From an uncultured Paracoccaceae bacterium (GTDB taxonomy: Bacteria > Pseudomonadota > Alphaproteobacteria > Rhodobacterales > Rhodobacteraceae): DNA of 64,000 bases. The DNA lies in contig CANMMF010000003.1 in the NCBI GenBank assembly GCA_947498985.1, positions 186,001-250,000 of the forward strand, written 5' to 3'. Positions 40,650 to 48,676 of this stretch are shown here, one piece after another. A program made the position numbers and the translations under genes. The notes below the pieces were generated by a model. That model made no database searches. It was not told the origin of the DNA and saw only the letters and a list, made by a program, of their open reading frames with translations. Numbering within the stretch: the stretch's first letter is position 1; the number at the start of each line of letters is the position of its first letter.

Positions 40650-42231
40650 ACGATGCGGCCTCCAGGTCACCCACCATCAACCGCCCGATCCTGAGCCGCA
40701 TCTCGCCCGAGCCGTCATTGTCCAGCGTGCCGCGGATCCGGCCTTCGACAATCACCGCAATTCGGTCGGCCAGCTCGATCAGCTCGTCGAGATCGGTGGA
40801 GATCAGCAGCACAGCGCGCCCGTCCTCGGCGATCTCGCGCATGCGTTTGCGGCTGGCGGTGATGTTTTGCATGTCAAGCCCGTAGGTGGGTTTGTTGAAC
40901 ACCACCACCCGCGCGTCGCCGGTCAGCTCCCGGCCCAGCAGCACCTTCTGGATATTCCCGCCTGACAGATGCCCGATGGGGGTCGCCTCGCCGGGTGTGC
41001 GCACCGCGTAGGTGCTGATCAGATCGCGCGCATGCGCGGCGATGCGGCCCGGGCGCTCGAACCCGGCGGTCCAGAACGGCGGCGCGCCGATCTCTTTCAG
41101 AACGGTGTTTTCGGAGACCGGAAAGGCGCCGACGGAGCCTTCGGAGAGCCGGTCATCGGTGAGATAGCGCAGGCCCCGCCTGCGGCGTTCGGCGACGCTG
41201 GCGCGGCCCAGATCGGTGCCGTCGAGCAGCACCGAGCCTTGGGTGATCGGGCGCTGTCCGGCCAGCGCCTCGGCCAGTTGTTTCTGCCCGTTGCCATCGA
41301 TGCCCGCGACGCCCAGCACCTCGCCTTCGCGCACCTCCAGAGAGATATCGCGCAGCGCCAGCACCTCCGCGCCGCCTTCGGTGCGCAGAGCGTCGACCGC
41401 GAGCCGCACCGGGCCCGGGGCGCGCGTCGCGCGGCGCGAGGCAGGTGCGGCCGAGCCGGTGCCGAACATCAGCCGGACCATGTGTTCGACCGCATCGACC
41501 TCGGTCTGGCCGCGCAGCTCCTCTGGCGGGATCTCGCCCGCGAACTGTCCCTGTTTCAGCACCGAGATCCGGTCGCCAAAGCGGTAGGCCTCGCTCAGTT
41601 TGTGGGTGATGAAGATCACCGCCAGCCCGCGTCCGGCCAGAAGCCGCATGCGCGCGCCCAATTCGTCCGCCCCGGCAGGGGTCAGCATGGAGGTCGCCTC
41701 GTCGAGGATCAGCACGGTGCTGTCGCGCAGCAGCGCGCGGGCGATCTCGATCTGTTGCTGCTGGCCCAGCGACAGCTCTCCGGTCAGCGCATCGAGCGGC
41801 ACATCGAGGCCGAAATCGCGCTGCAACTCGGCGATGCGGCGTTCGACCAGCGCGCGCGGTGGACGGTGCCACCAGGTATCGCCCAGCACGAGGTTCTCGA
41901 ACACCGTTAGCGTCGGCACCAGCATGCCGTGCTGAAAGACCGTCGAGATCCCGGCCTCCAGACTGCCCGAGGGGCTGGTCAGCCGCACGCGGCCTCCGCC
42001 GACGGTCAGATGCCCGTTATCGGGTTCCTGCAACCCCGCAAGCATGCCCACAATCGTCGATTTGCCCGCACCGTTTTCGCCCAAAAGCACATGCACCTCA
42101 CCCGCACGCACCGTCAGCGATACGTCGTCCACCGCCACAACGCCCGGAAAGCGCTTGGTGACGTTCACAAGACCAACGGCATCCGCCCCCTTTGCAGGGA
42201 GCGGATGGTCGCTGCGGGCGAGGTCGCGCAC
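40648..42231 (-). CDS. BMP-type (nucleoside-like) ABC importer ATPase
   Basis: 527 residues, two fused ATPase domains. The first has Walker A GENGAGKS, signature LSLGQQQQIEIAR and Walker B LILDEATSML. The second has the degenerate P-loop GIDGNGQ and signature LSGGNIQK, as usual for YufO/RbsA-type proteins. In Walker B of the second half NKPTYGLD replaces EPTxGLD. GTG at 42231 is the only start close to homology. Confidence 0.88.
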   Translation of the reverse strand: MRDLARSDHPLPAKGADAVGLVNVTKRFPGVVAVDDVSLTVRAGEVHVLLGENGAGKSTIVGMLAGLQEPDNGHLTVGGGRVRLTSPSGSLEAGISTVFQHGMLVPTLTVFENLVLGDTWWHRPPRALVERRIAELQRDFGLDVPLDALTGELSLGQQQQIEIARALLRDSTVLILDEATSMLTPAGADELGARMRLLAGRGLAVIFITHKLSEAYRFGDRISVLKQGQFAGEIPPEELRGQTEVDAVEHMVRLMFGTGSAAPASRRATRAPGPVRLAVDALRTEGGAEVLALRDISLEVREGEVLGVAGIDGNGQKQLAEALAGQRPITQGSVLLDGTDLGRASVAERRRRGLRYLTDDRLSEGSVGAFPVSENTVLKEIGAPPFWTAGFERPGRIAAHARDLISTYAVRTPGEATPIGHLSGGNIQKVLLGRELTGDARVVVFNKPTYGLDMQNITASRKRMREIAEDGRAVLLISTDLDELIELADRIAVIVEGRIRGTLDNDGSGEMRLRIGRLMVGDLEAAS

Positions 42232-42238
42232 GGGGGGG

Positions 42239-43264
42239 TTACTCCGTGACCGTCACGAGGGCGCGCACCTCTTCGGCGTCAAAGATCGCGTCCACCGTGA
42301 TATCGCCCGCGACGATCCGGTCCTTCATCTCCATGACCGCGGCCCAGGCATCGGCATCGACCTGCGGGGTTTCCAGCAGGCTCACCGAGCCGTCCGCCAG
42401 GCTGATCGCGTAGGATTTGGTGCCGAACGTGTCGGCGCGCAGATCCTCGATCATCGCGGTGTAGACCGGCGTCATGTCCCAGACCACCGAGGTCAGCAGA
42501 TGGCCCTTGTCGAGGCTCGACTTGTCGCCGATCACGTCGATGAAAAGCACGTCGCCGCCATCGGTGGCCTTGTTGGTCTCGACCGCCTGGATCATCCCGA
42601 AGCTGGAGCCATTGCCCTGGCCAAAGATGATATCGGCGCCCGCCGCGATCACCGAGGTGGTCACCCGGTTGCCGCCCGCCGCATCGGAATAGGCCGCAGG
42701 TCCGATCACCGCGTAAAGCACATCCACATCGGCGTTTTCGGCCTTCACCCCCTGCGCAAAGCCCGCCGATTGGCTGTTCCACGACGGCGGCTCGCCGGAG
42801 ACGACGATGCCAACGGTGCCGGTGCGCGACATCTTGGCGGCGAGCACGCCCGCGAGATAGGCGCCTTCATGGCCCGACAGCGTGTAATCGGCGATCAGCC
42901 CTTTCTTGATCGCAGTCGGCGTGTCGACGATGGCCACGGCGACGCCGGTTTCCTCGGCAATCTCGGGCGCGGCGGTGTTGTAGCCCGAGGCGTGGGCGAT
43001 CATCAGATCCGCGCCCTCGGCGGCCAGCTCGCGCAGCGGAGCGCGCACATCGCCATAGCCCAGCCCCTCGGCCACGATGATCTCTACCCCGGTGGCTTCG
43101 GCGGCGGCGCGGGCGGCATCGACGCCCTGCTGGTTCCAGCCGAAATCGCTGCCCTGTTCCGGCGTCAGTACGGCTATGGTATCCACTTCGGCAGCAAGCG
43201 CGCCGAAGGCGGTGGAGCTGGCCAGCATCGCGGCCAGTGGAATGGAACGAAGGAACTTGGTCAT
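42239..43264 (-). CDS. BMP-family periplasmic substrate-binding protein
   Basis: 341 residues with a signal peptide (1-25, LAA). DTIAVLTPEQGSDFGWNQQG, LGYGDVRAPLRELAAEGADL and FGQGNGSSFGM are BMP/PnrA-family features; such proteins bind nucleosides, riboflavin or thiamine-like ligands. First gene of the operon that ends with three B6-degradation genes, so a pyridine vitamer is a plausible ligand (inference). GGGAG precedes the start. Confidence 0.88.
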   Translation of the reverse strand: MTKFLRSIPLAAMLASSTAFGALAAEVDTIAVLTPEQGSDFGWNQQGVDAARAAAEATGVEIIVAEGLGYGDVRAPLRELAAEGADLMIAHASGYNTAAPEIAEETGVAVAIVDTPTAIKKGLIADYTLSGHEGAYLAGVLAAKMSRTGTVGIVVSGEPPSWNSQSAGFAQGVKAENADVDVLYAVIGPAAYSDAAGGNRVTTSVIAAGADIIFGQGNGSSFGMIQAVETNKATDGGDVLFIDVIGDKSSLDKGHLLTSVVWDMTPVYTAMIEDLRADTFGTKSYAISLADGSVSLLETPQVDADAWAAVMEMKDRIVAGDITVDAIFDAEEVRALVTVTE

Positions 43265-43305
43265 GTCTGTCGTCTCCCTTGGTTGGTCTTATGGTCTCGG
43301 TTGAA

Positions 43306-43770
43306 ATGGTCCGCTCCGGTGCGGGACCGGTCGTGAGAATTCTGTGCGCGCTGGCATCTTTCGCGGCCCCGGCATCGGCCGAGAGCCACGTCTACATCCC
43401 CTATTCCGGCATCGAACGCGGCACGCAGGGCGTCGCGCCGGTGGCCCTTTCCATCGCCAACGACACCAGCGCAGAGATCGTCTGCCGGGTCTCGCTTGCG
43501 CATTGGTATGCCGCGGATCTGGGCCGGGCCGCGCCGGGCGGCGTGGTCGAGGCGGTGCTCTGGCACAACCCCGACACCGGTGCTCTGGCGCTGCTCAACG
43601 ACAGCCGCGACCGGATGCCCGTGGAGGCGCTCTGGTGCGGGCGGGCAGGCGCGGTTCACGACAGCCGCGCCGCCATCGCCTTGCCTTTTGCCAAGGGTCC
43701 GGCACCGGACGGCATCGCGCGCCGCTGCGTGGCAAGTGGCGCGCGGCTCGATTGTGCGGCGCCCGACTGA
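43306..43770 (+). CDS. Exported four-cysteine protein of unknown function
   Basis: 154 residues from ATG at 43306 (ATG at 43291 or GTG at 43330 also possible). A signal peptide ends APASA, followed by a compact domain with SHVYIPYSG, SIANDTSAEIVCRVSL and VEALWCGRAG and four Cys that could form two disulfides. I do not recognise it. It is the only plus-strand gene between 30 and 53 kb, and its 5' end overlaps the region where the promoter of the divergent BMP operon must lie. Confidence 0.65.
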   Translation: MVRSGAGPVVRILCALASFAAPASAESHVYIPYSGIERGTQGVAPVALSIANDTSAEIVCRVSLAHWYAADLGRAAPGGVVEAVLWHNPDTGALALLNDSRDRMPVEALWCGRAGAVHDSRAAIALPFAKGPAPDGIARRCVASGARLDCAAPD

Positions 43771-43790
43771 CAGCGCGCGGGCGCGCCGGG

Positions 43791-43811
43791 GCGCGGCGAC
43801 CCTCGCCGCGC
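43791..43811. terminator. Hairpin between convergent genes
   Basis: GCGCGGCGA-ccc-TCGCCGCGC is a perfect 9-base stem with a 3-base loop, 20 bases after the stop of the exported-protein gene and 58 bases from the convergent dctP stop. It has no T-tract. Confidence 0.6.
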
Positions 43812-43869
43812 CGCGCGTCGCCCTCTCAGGCCCCGGGATATCGACCAGCCAGACCACGCGCATCGCGCC

Positions 43870-44868
43870 TCACATCCCCCGCAGCTTTTCGAGCACCGCC
43901 TTGATGCGTTCGTATTCTGCCACCACATCGGCTTTCCCGGCGATGACCTCTGGGCCCACTTCGGCAAACTGCGCCACCATGCTGGCCTGCTCGTCGTCAG
44001 AGAGCTTGTGGATCTGCCCGCCGTTTTCGGTCCAGGCGGCGTTGGCGCGGGCGACATTGTCCATGCCCCACTGATGTACCTCCGCCTCTGCCGCGCGACC
44101 GGCGGCGCGGATCGCCTCCTGCACCTCGGGGGTTTGCGACTGGAACCACGCCTCGTTGACCAGCGTGACCGAGACCAGCTGCGAGAAGTTGAGATCGGTC
44201 ACATGCCGGGCGGTGTCGTAATACTTGAACGCCGTCAGGATCGGCATGCCCGCCAGCATCGCGTCGATGCCGCCCGATTGCAGCGCGGGCGTGACCTCCG
44301 ACAGCGCCAGCGGCGTCGGCTGCGCGCCGAGCGCCTTCATCGGCTCCATCTGCAGCGGTGAGGCAAAGGTGCGGACCTTGAGCCCTTCGATCTCGGCCAG
44401 CGAGGTCACCGGCTCGCGGGTCAGCATCAGGATCGGCGAGTTGGAAATCGCCCCGATGATCCGCAGACCCTTGTCGAGAAAGAGCGTCTCCAGATGGTCG
44501 CGATACTCCGGATCGGCGATCAGTGCGGCGACCTCGTCGCCATCGGTAAAGAGCCCCGGCAGATCGAACGCCTCGAAGCGCTGGTCGATGCCGGTCACAA
44601 AGGCGGTGGGAGTGGTGAAGGCCTCGATGGTGCCCAGCAGCACCCCTTCGGCCATGCGCGGGATCGCGCCAAGCTGCGAGGTGGGGTAGATCTCTACCGT
44701 GACGGCATCGCCTGCGGTCTCGGCCATCTTGGCGGCAAAGACCTTTTGCCATTCGTGCTGCACGTCATTGATCGTGGCACTGGCCAGCTTCATCGTGCTC
44801 TCGGCCAGTGCGGCGACAGGCAGCGCCATCAGCGCGGCGGCAAAGGCAAGGGGACGGGCGAATTTCAT
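43870..44868 (-). CDS. dctP: TRAP transporter substrate-binding protein, DctP family
   Basis: 332 residues with a signal peptide (1-22, ALA). MKLASATINDVQHEWQ at the mature start and LEGLKVRTFASP-type region identify a DctP-type binding protein; these usually bind organic acids through a conserved Arg (VRT). Final gene of the operon that begins with the ring-opening candidates; a carboxylated pyridine such as 4-pyridoxate would be chemically suitable (inference). Confidence 0.88.
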   Translation of the reverse strand: MKFARPLAFAAALMALPVAALAESTMKLASATINDVQHEWQKVFAAKMAETAGDAVTVEIYPTSQLGAIPRMAEGVLLGTIEAFTTPTAFVTGIDQRFEAFDLPGLFTDGDEVAALIADPEYRDHLETLFLDKGLRIIGAISNSPILMLTREPVTSLAEIEGLKVRTFASPLQMEPMKALGAQPTPLALSEVTPALQSGGIDAMLAGMPILTAFKYYDTARHVTDLNFSQLVSVTLVNEAWFQSQTPEVQEAIRAAGRAAEAEVHQWGMDNVARANAAWTENGGQIHKLSDDEQASMVAQFAEVGPEVIAGKADVVAEYERIKAVLEKLRGM

Positions 44869-44893
44869 GTATCGATCCTCCGGTTGGATGAGG

Positions 44894-46168
44894 TCAGGAC
44901 ATCGTTTGCACGAGCCAGAGTGAGAGCGCGGGCAGCAATGTGATGAGCGCGAGCGCCACCAGTTGCACCACGATGAAGGGCAGCACGCCGCGATAGATCT
45001 CGCCCGCGCGAACCCCCAGCACCGATTGCGCCACGAAGATGTTGAGGCCAAAAGGCGGGGTGAACATGCCGATGGCAAGATTGACGGTCATCACCACGCC
45101 GAAATGGATGGGGTCGATCCCCAGTGCCACGGCGATGGGCACCAGCAGCGGCGCCAGCACCAGAATGGCCGAGGTCGGGTCGAGAAAGCAGCCGATGGCC
45201 AGCAGCAGCGCGTTCACCGTCAGCAGAAAGCCCAGCGGCGACAGACCCGCCGCGGTCACGCCGGCGATGAGCGCCTGCGGGATGCCCTCGACCGTGAGCA
45301 CCCAGGAGATGACGGAGGCCGCGGCCACCACCACCATGATGCGCGCGGTCAGCATCGCGGCGCGGGCCGCCGCCGCCAGCACATCCGCAAGGCGCATCGT
45401 GCGATAGACCAGAAGCCCGAGCATGGCCGAATAGGCGCAGGCGAACCCGCCCGCCTCGGTGGGCGAGAAGAGCCCCATATAGATGCCCGAGAGAACAAAG
45501 ACCGGCATGGTCAGAGCCGCGCTGGCGGCGCGCAGCGCTTGTATCATCTGCCGGGCAGAAAAGCGGGCGTCGCGGGGCAGCCGCGAAAGCCAGGCGCTGG
45601 CCGAGATGAAGAGCCCCATCAGCAGCGCGATGAGCAGCCCCGGCACGATGCCCGCGATGAAGAGCTTGGGGATCGATTGTTCCGCCGAGGCGCCGTAGAG
45701 GATCATCGCGATCGAAGGCGGGATGACGATATCGATGGCCCCCGCCGAGGTGATCAGCCCCGCCGCCCGGCGCGTGCCATAGCCGCCCTCGAGCAACCGC
45801 GGATACATGTTGCGCCCGACCGCCGCGACCGCTGCCGCCGACGATCCGCAAATCGTGCCGATCAGCGTCGAGCCGCCAAGCGCCGCGATGCCCAGGGAGC
45901 CCGGCACCCGGCCGAACAAGGCGCTCACCAGTCGGATCAGCCGGTCGGCGATGCCGCTGGCCGCCATCAGCTCTCCGGCGAAGACGAAGAACGGCACCGC
46001 CAGCAGCGCATAGGCGTCGAGCCCGCCAAAGATCGTCTGTTGCAGGGCGATGAGCGGCGGGCCGGGAAAGAGCAGCAGCACCAGCGCCGCGCCCGAGAGC
46101 AGCGCCACGAAGATCGGCGCGCCGAGCGCCGTCAGAAACACGATGCTGAGCCCGAGCACCCATATCAT
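44894..46168 (-). CDS. dctM: TRAP transporter large permease, DctM family
   Basis: 424 residues, about twelve helices. PFFVFAGELMAASGIADRL, ICGSSAAAVAAVGRNMYP and IDIVIPPSIAMILYG are DctM hallmarks. The start overlaps the dctQ stop by 4 bases. With DctP and DctQ it forms a sodium-driven importer. Confidence 0.92.
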   Translation of the reverse strand: MIWVLGLSIVFLTALGAPIFVALLSGAALVLLLFPGPPLIALQQTIFGGLDAYALLAVPFFVFAGELMAASGIADRLIRLVSALFGRVPGSLGIAALGGSTLIGTICGSSAAAVAAVGRNMYPRLLEGGYGTRRAAGLITSAGAIDIVIPPSIAMILYGASAEQSIPKLFIAGIVPGLLIALLMGLFISASAWLSRLPRDARFSARQMIQALRAASAALTMPVFVLSGIYMGLFSPTEAGGFACAYSAMLGLLVYRTMRLADVLAAAARAAMLTARIMVVVAAASVISWVLTVEGIPQALIAGVTAAGLSPLGFLLTVNALLLAIGCFLDPTSAILVLAPLLVPIAVALGIDPIHFGVVMTVNLAIGMFTPPFGLNIFVAQSVLGVRAGEIYRGVLPFIVVQLVALALITLLPALSLWLVQTMS

Positions 46169-46683
46169 CCCTCCCGCCCGGCAAGGAGCGCGTGGAGATC
46201 GCGGATGAGCAGCAGTGCCGCCATCAGCGCCATGCCCGCAAAACCCGCAAAGATCGCCGAATGTGCCCATGTCATCGGGATGCCGAGACCCATGGAGGTC
46301 TGGCCGATCATGCCGATCCGCTGGATGAAGTCGAGCGAGTGCCAGGCGATGAAGGCGCAGACCGTCAGCGTGGCGGCATCGGTGAGCAGCCGCAGGAGAC
46401 GCGCCGCGGCCCGGGGCAGGGCGGCGGGCAGCAGATCGATACAGAGGTGATCGCGTTGCCGCGCGGCCAGCATCGCGCCGATCATCACGATCCAGATCAT
46501 GCCGTAGACCAGCGCCTCATCGGCACCGGTGAGCGTCGGCAGCCCGCCGTAGCGCCCGGCGGCATTGGCCACATTGAGCGCCACCATGGCAATGAGCCCG
46601 AGGCCCAGCAACGCCTTGAGCGCCCCGGTTGCCCGCGCCTCGAGCCGCGCGAACGGGCCCTGGGGGAGGGCGGCCCCGCTCAT
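46165..46683 (-). CDS. dctQ: TRAP transporter small permease, DctQ family
   Basis: 172 residues, four helices, with WIVMIGAMLAARQRDHLCIDLL in the middle, typical of DctQ. It overlaps dctM and the preceding dehydrogenase gene by 4 bases each, which ties the transporter to the B6 genes in one translationally coupled operon. Confidence 0.9.
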   Translation of the reverse strand: MSGAALPQGPFARLEARATGALKALLGLGLIAMVALNVANAAGRYGGLPTLTGADEALVYGMIWIVMIGAMLAARQRDHLCIDLLPAALPRAAARLLRLLTDAATLTVCAFIAWHSLDFIQRIGMIGQTSMGLGIPMTWAHSAIFAGFAGMALMAALLLIRDLHALLAGREG

Positions 46684-47597
46684 TTTTCACCCGCCTCGAT
46701 GGCCTTGCGCACCGCCACCAGCCGCGCGCCGCGCTCTTTGGGCAGGCTGGCCAGCTCTTCGGGTGTGTAGTCGAAGAGCCCACCGCCGGTCTTCATGCCC
46801 AGCCGACCCTGCCCTGTCTGTTCAGTCACCATGGGCGACACGTCATCGCGCGCACAAAGCTCGGCGTTGAGAAAGGACGCAACGGAGGTGTAGATGTCGA
46901 GCCCGGCCATATCCAGCAGCCGCATCGGCCCGATCACCGAGAGCTTGTAGCCGATGCCCCAGCGCACCACCGTGTCGAGATCCTCGGGCGCGATCACGTC
47001 CTGTTCCACCAGATCCACACATTCGCGCAAAAGCGCGTAGAGCACGCGGTTCTCGGCAAAGCCCGGCACGTCCTTTTTCAGCACCACCGGCAGAAGGTCG
47101 AGATCGCGGATCAGATCGCGGATCGCATCGACCACTTCGGGCGCGGTTTCAGTGCCCGGGATCACCTCGATCATCGGCACGATATGCGGCGGGTTCGACC
47201 AGTGCATGCCGACGAATTTCTGCGGATCGCGCACATGCGCGGCCAGCTTGCTGATCGGAATGCCGGAAGTGTCGCTGGCAAGGATCGTCTCGGGACCCAG
47301 CAGGGGCGCAAGATCGGCGTAGAGCGCGGCTTTGACCTCCACCTGTTCCGGCACGTTCTCGATCACCAGATCGGCGCCCGTCACGGCCTGGGCCAGCGTG
47401 TCATGAAAGCTGACCTTGCCGCCCTTGTCCGCGATGTCCAGAGCGTCCAGCGCGCCGCCGATCATCGGCAGAAGACCCTCCGCGCGCTGGGTTGCGGCGG
47501 AGGACACGTCATGCGCGCGCAGCTCATGGCCGCCCCGGGCGAGCCGGGCCGCCATGCCGGGCCCCATGGAGCCCATGCCGATGATCGCGATCTTCAT
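46680..47597 (-). CDS. 5-Formyl-3-hydroxy-2-methylpyridine-4-carboxylate 5-dehydrogenase
   Basis: 305 residues, 3-hydroxyacyl-CoA dehydrogenase fold. NAD-binding GMGSMGPG (7-14) and the catalytic pair H132 (GMHWSNPPH) and E144 (MIEVI) are in place. SDTSGIPISKL, KKDVPGFAENRVLYALLRE, DLDTVVRWGIGYK and LLDMAGLDIYTSV agree with my recollection of M. loti FHMPC dehydrogenase (mlr6793), which oxidises the 5-aldehyde to 3-hydroxy-2-methylpyridine-4,5-dicarboxylate. The same operon carries the 4-pyridoxate dehydrogenase candidate. Confidence 0.83.
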   Translation of the reverse strand: MKIAIIGMGSMGPGMAARLARGGHELRAHDVSSAATQRAEGLLPMIGGALDALDIADKGGKVSFHDTLAQAVTGADLVIENVPEQVEVKAALYADLAPLLGPETILASDTSGIPISKLAAHVRDPQKFVGMHWSNPPHIVPMIEVIPGTETAPEVVDAIRDLIRDLDLLPVVLKKDVPGFAENRVLYALLRECVDLVEQDVIAPEDLDTVVRWGIGYKLSVIGPMRLLDMAGLDIYTSVASFLNAELCARDDVSPMVTEQTGQGRLGMKTGGGLFDYTPEELASLPKERGARLVAVRKAIEAGEK

Positions 47598-47604
47598 GGC
47601 GACC

Positions 47605-48204
47605 CTACCCTGTGGCCGCGGCAAAGGCGGGGCGCGCCTTGATCCCGTCCATCCACGCCTCGAGCGCGGGCATCGGCGCGCGCTCCAGCGGGAAGGCCAG
47701 ACAGCGCGCAATGATCGGCGCCAGCGCGATATCGGCCAGCGTCAGCTTGCCCAGAGCAAAGAACGCCTTGCCCTCGATATGGCCGTTGAGGATCTGCATC
47801 TGTGCGTGCAGATCGGCGATCTGCGCATCGAAATCCGCGGGCCGTTCCGACGGCTCGAGCTTGGAGCCCTTGAAGCCCGCCATATAGCCCGGCACCACGT
47901 GGTTGAGCAGGAAGTCCATCCAGCGCTCCACCTGCGTGACCTCGGCAGGTGTGGCGCCGGTCAGCTCCGGCGCGCGGGTGGCGCTGAGGTAGCGCAGGAT
48001 CGTATGGCTTTCCCAGATCACCACGTCGCCATCCACCACGGTGGGCACCTTGCTGGTGGGGTTCATCGCCATGTATTCCGGCGTCCTGGTGTTCTCGAAG
48101 AGCCGCCCGTAATCCTCGCGCTCGTATTCCGCGCCGATCTCTTCGAGCGCAAAGAGCACTTTCTGGACGTTTCCGGACGTCTTGCGGCCCAGGACTTTCA
48201 GCAT
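47605..48204 (-). CDS. Glutathione S-transferase family protein
   Basis: 199 residues. Thioredoxin-like domain (1-80) with RKTSGNVQKV (candidate catalytic Ser near residue 10) and SKVPTVVDGDVVIWESHTILRYL; helical domain (90-199) with LTLADIALAP. It lacks the SSCS/RV motif of zeta-class maleylpyruvate isomerases. It sits between the RidA and FHMPC dehydrogenase genes (7-base gap), so a glutathione-dependent step or detoxification in B6 breakdown is plausible, not shown. Confidence 0.8.
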   Translation of the reverse strand: MLKVLGRKTSGNVQKVLFALEEIGAEYEREDYGRLFENTRTPEYMAMNPTSKVPTVVDGDVVIWESHTILRYLSATRAPELTGATPAEVTQVERWMDFLLNHVVPGYMAGFKGSKLEPSERPADFDAQIADLHAQMQILNGHIEGKAFFALGKLTLADIALAPIIARCLAFPLERAPMPALEAWMDGIKARPAFAAATG

Positions 48205-48273
48205 GACTTGTCTCCCTTTGCCCGGGTCTGCGCCCGGTCTTGGTGGTTGGTGCGGCCTGCGGCGCGCGGCCCG

Positions 48274-48666
48274 TCAGTCGTCGAGCGGCTTGTAGACGAT
48301 TGCCTCCATCTCGATGCGGGTGGTGATCACGGCACTGGCCTGCACGGTGGTGCGCGCCAGCACCGCCCCGTCGAAATATTTCTTGAAAACAGCGTTGTAG
48401 CGGCCAAAGTCGCGGGTGTCCTCAAGGTAGGTCGTCACCCGGCAGACATCCTGCAGCGTGGCGCCTTCCTCGGCGATCAGCCGCTGGATCGCCTCGATGG
48501 TGCCGGCGGTTTCGGTCTCGATGGAGCCCACCATCATGTTGCCCTCGGCATCCTTGGAGACCTGGCCCGAGACATAGATATAGTCGCCCGCCCGCACCGC
48601 GGGGTGGAAGGGCAGGTTGGGGTTCTTCTTGCCAATGGCATAGTGACGGTCGGATTTGCGGGTCAT
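48274..48666 (-). CDS. RidA-family imine/enamine deaminase
   Basis: 130 residues, YjgF/RidA fold: YIYVSGQVSKDAEGN, DVCRVTTYLEDTRDF and ARTTVQASA, the last with the usual active-site Arg. RidA proteins hydrolyse 2-iminopropionate-type compounds to ketoacids and ammonia. Located between the LVIVD protein and GST genes of the B6 operon. Cleavage of the pyridine ring between C3 and C4 would give a N-substituted 2-iminopropionate, which is the kind of bond RidA hydrolyses. Confidence 0.85.
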   Translation of the reverse strand: MTRKSDRHYAIGKKNPNLPFHPAVRAGDYIYVSGQVSKDAEGNMMVGSIETETAGTIEAIQRLIAEEGATLQDVCRVTTYLEDTRDFGRYNAVFKKYFDGAVLARTTVQASAVITTRIEMEAIVYKPLDD

Positions 48667-48676
48667 GGGGCGGCCT

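Noticed and set aside
44963-46450. 495-codon plus-strand frame opposite dctM and dctQ
   Set aside because: Extreme His/Arg/Asp/Gln content typical of antisense frames; the TRAP genes explain the sequence.
46680-47597. 3-Hydroxybutyryl-CoA or 3-hydroxyisobutyrate dehydrogenase
   Set aside because: The fold matches, but specific stretches and the B6 operon setting favour FHMPC dehydrogenase; no acyl-CoA genes are adjacent.
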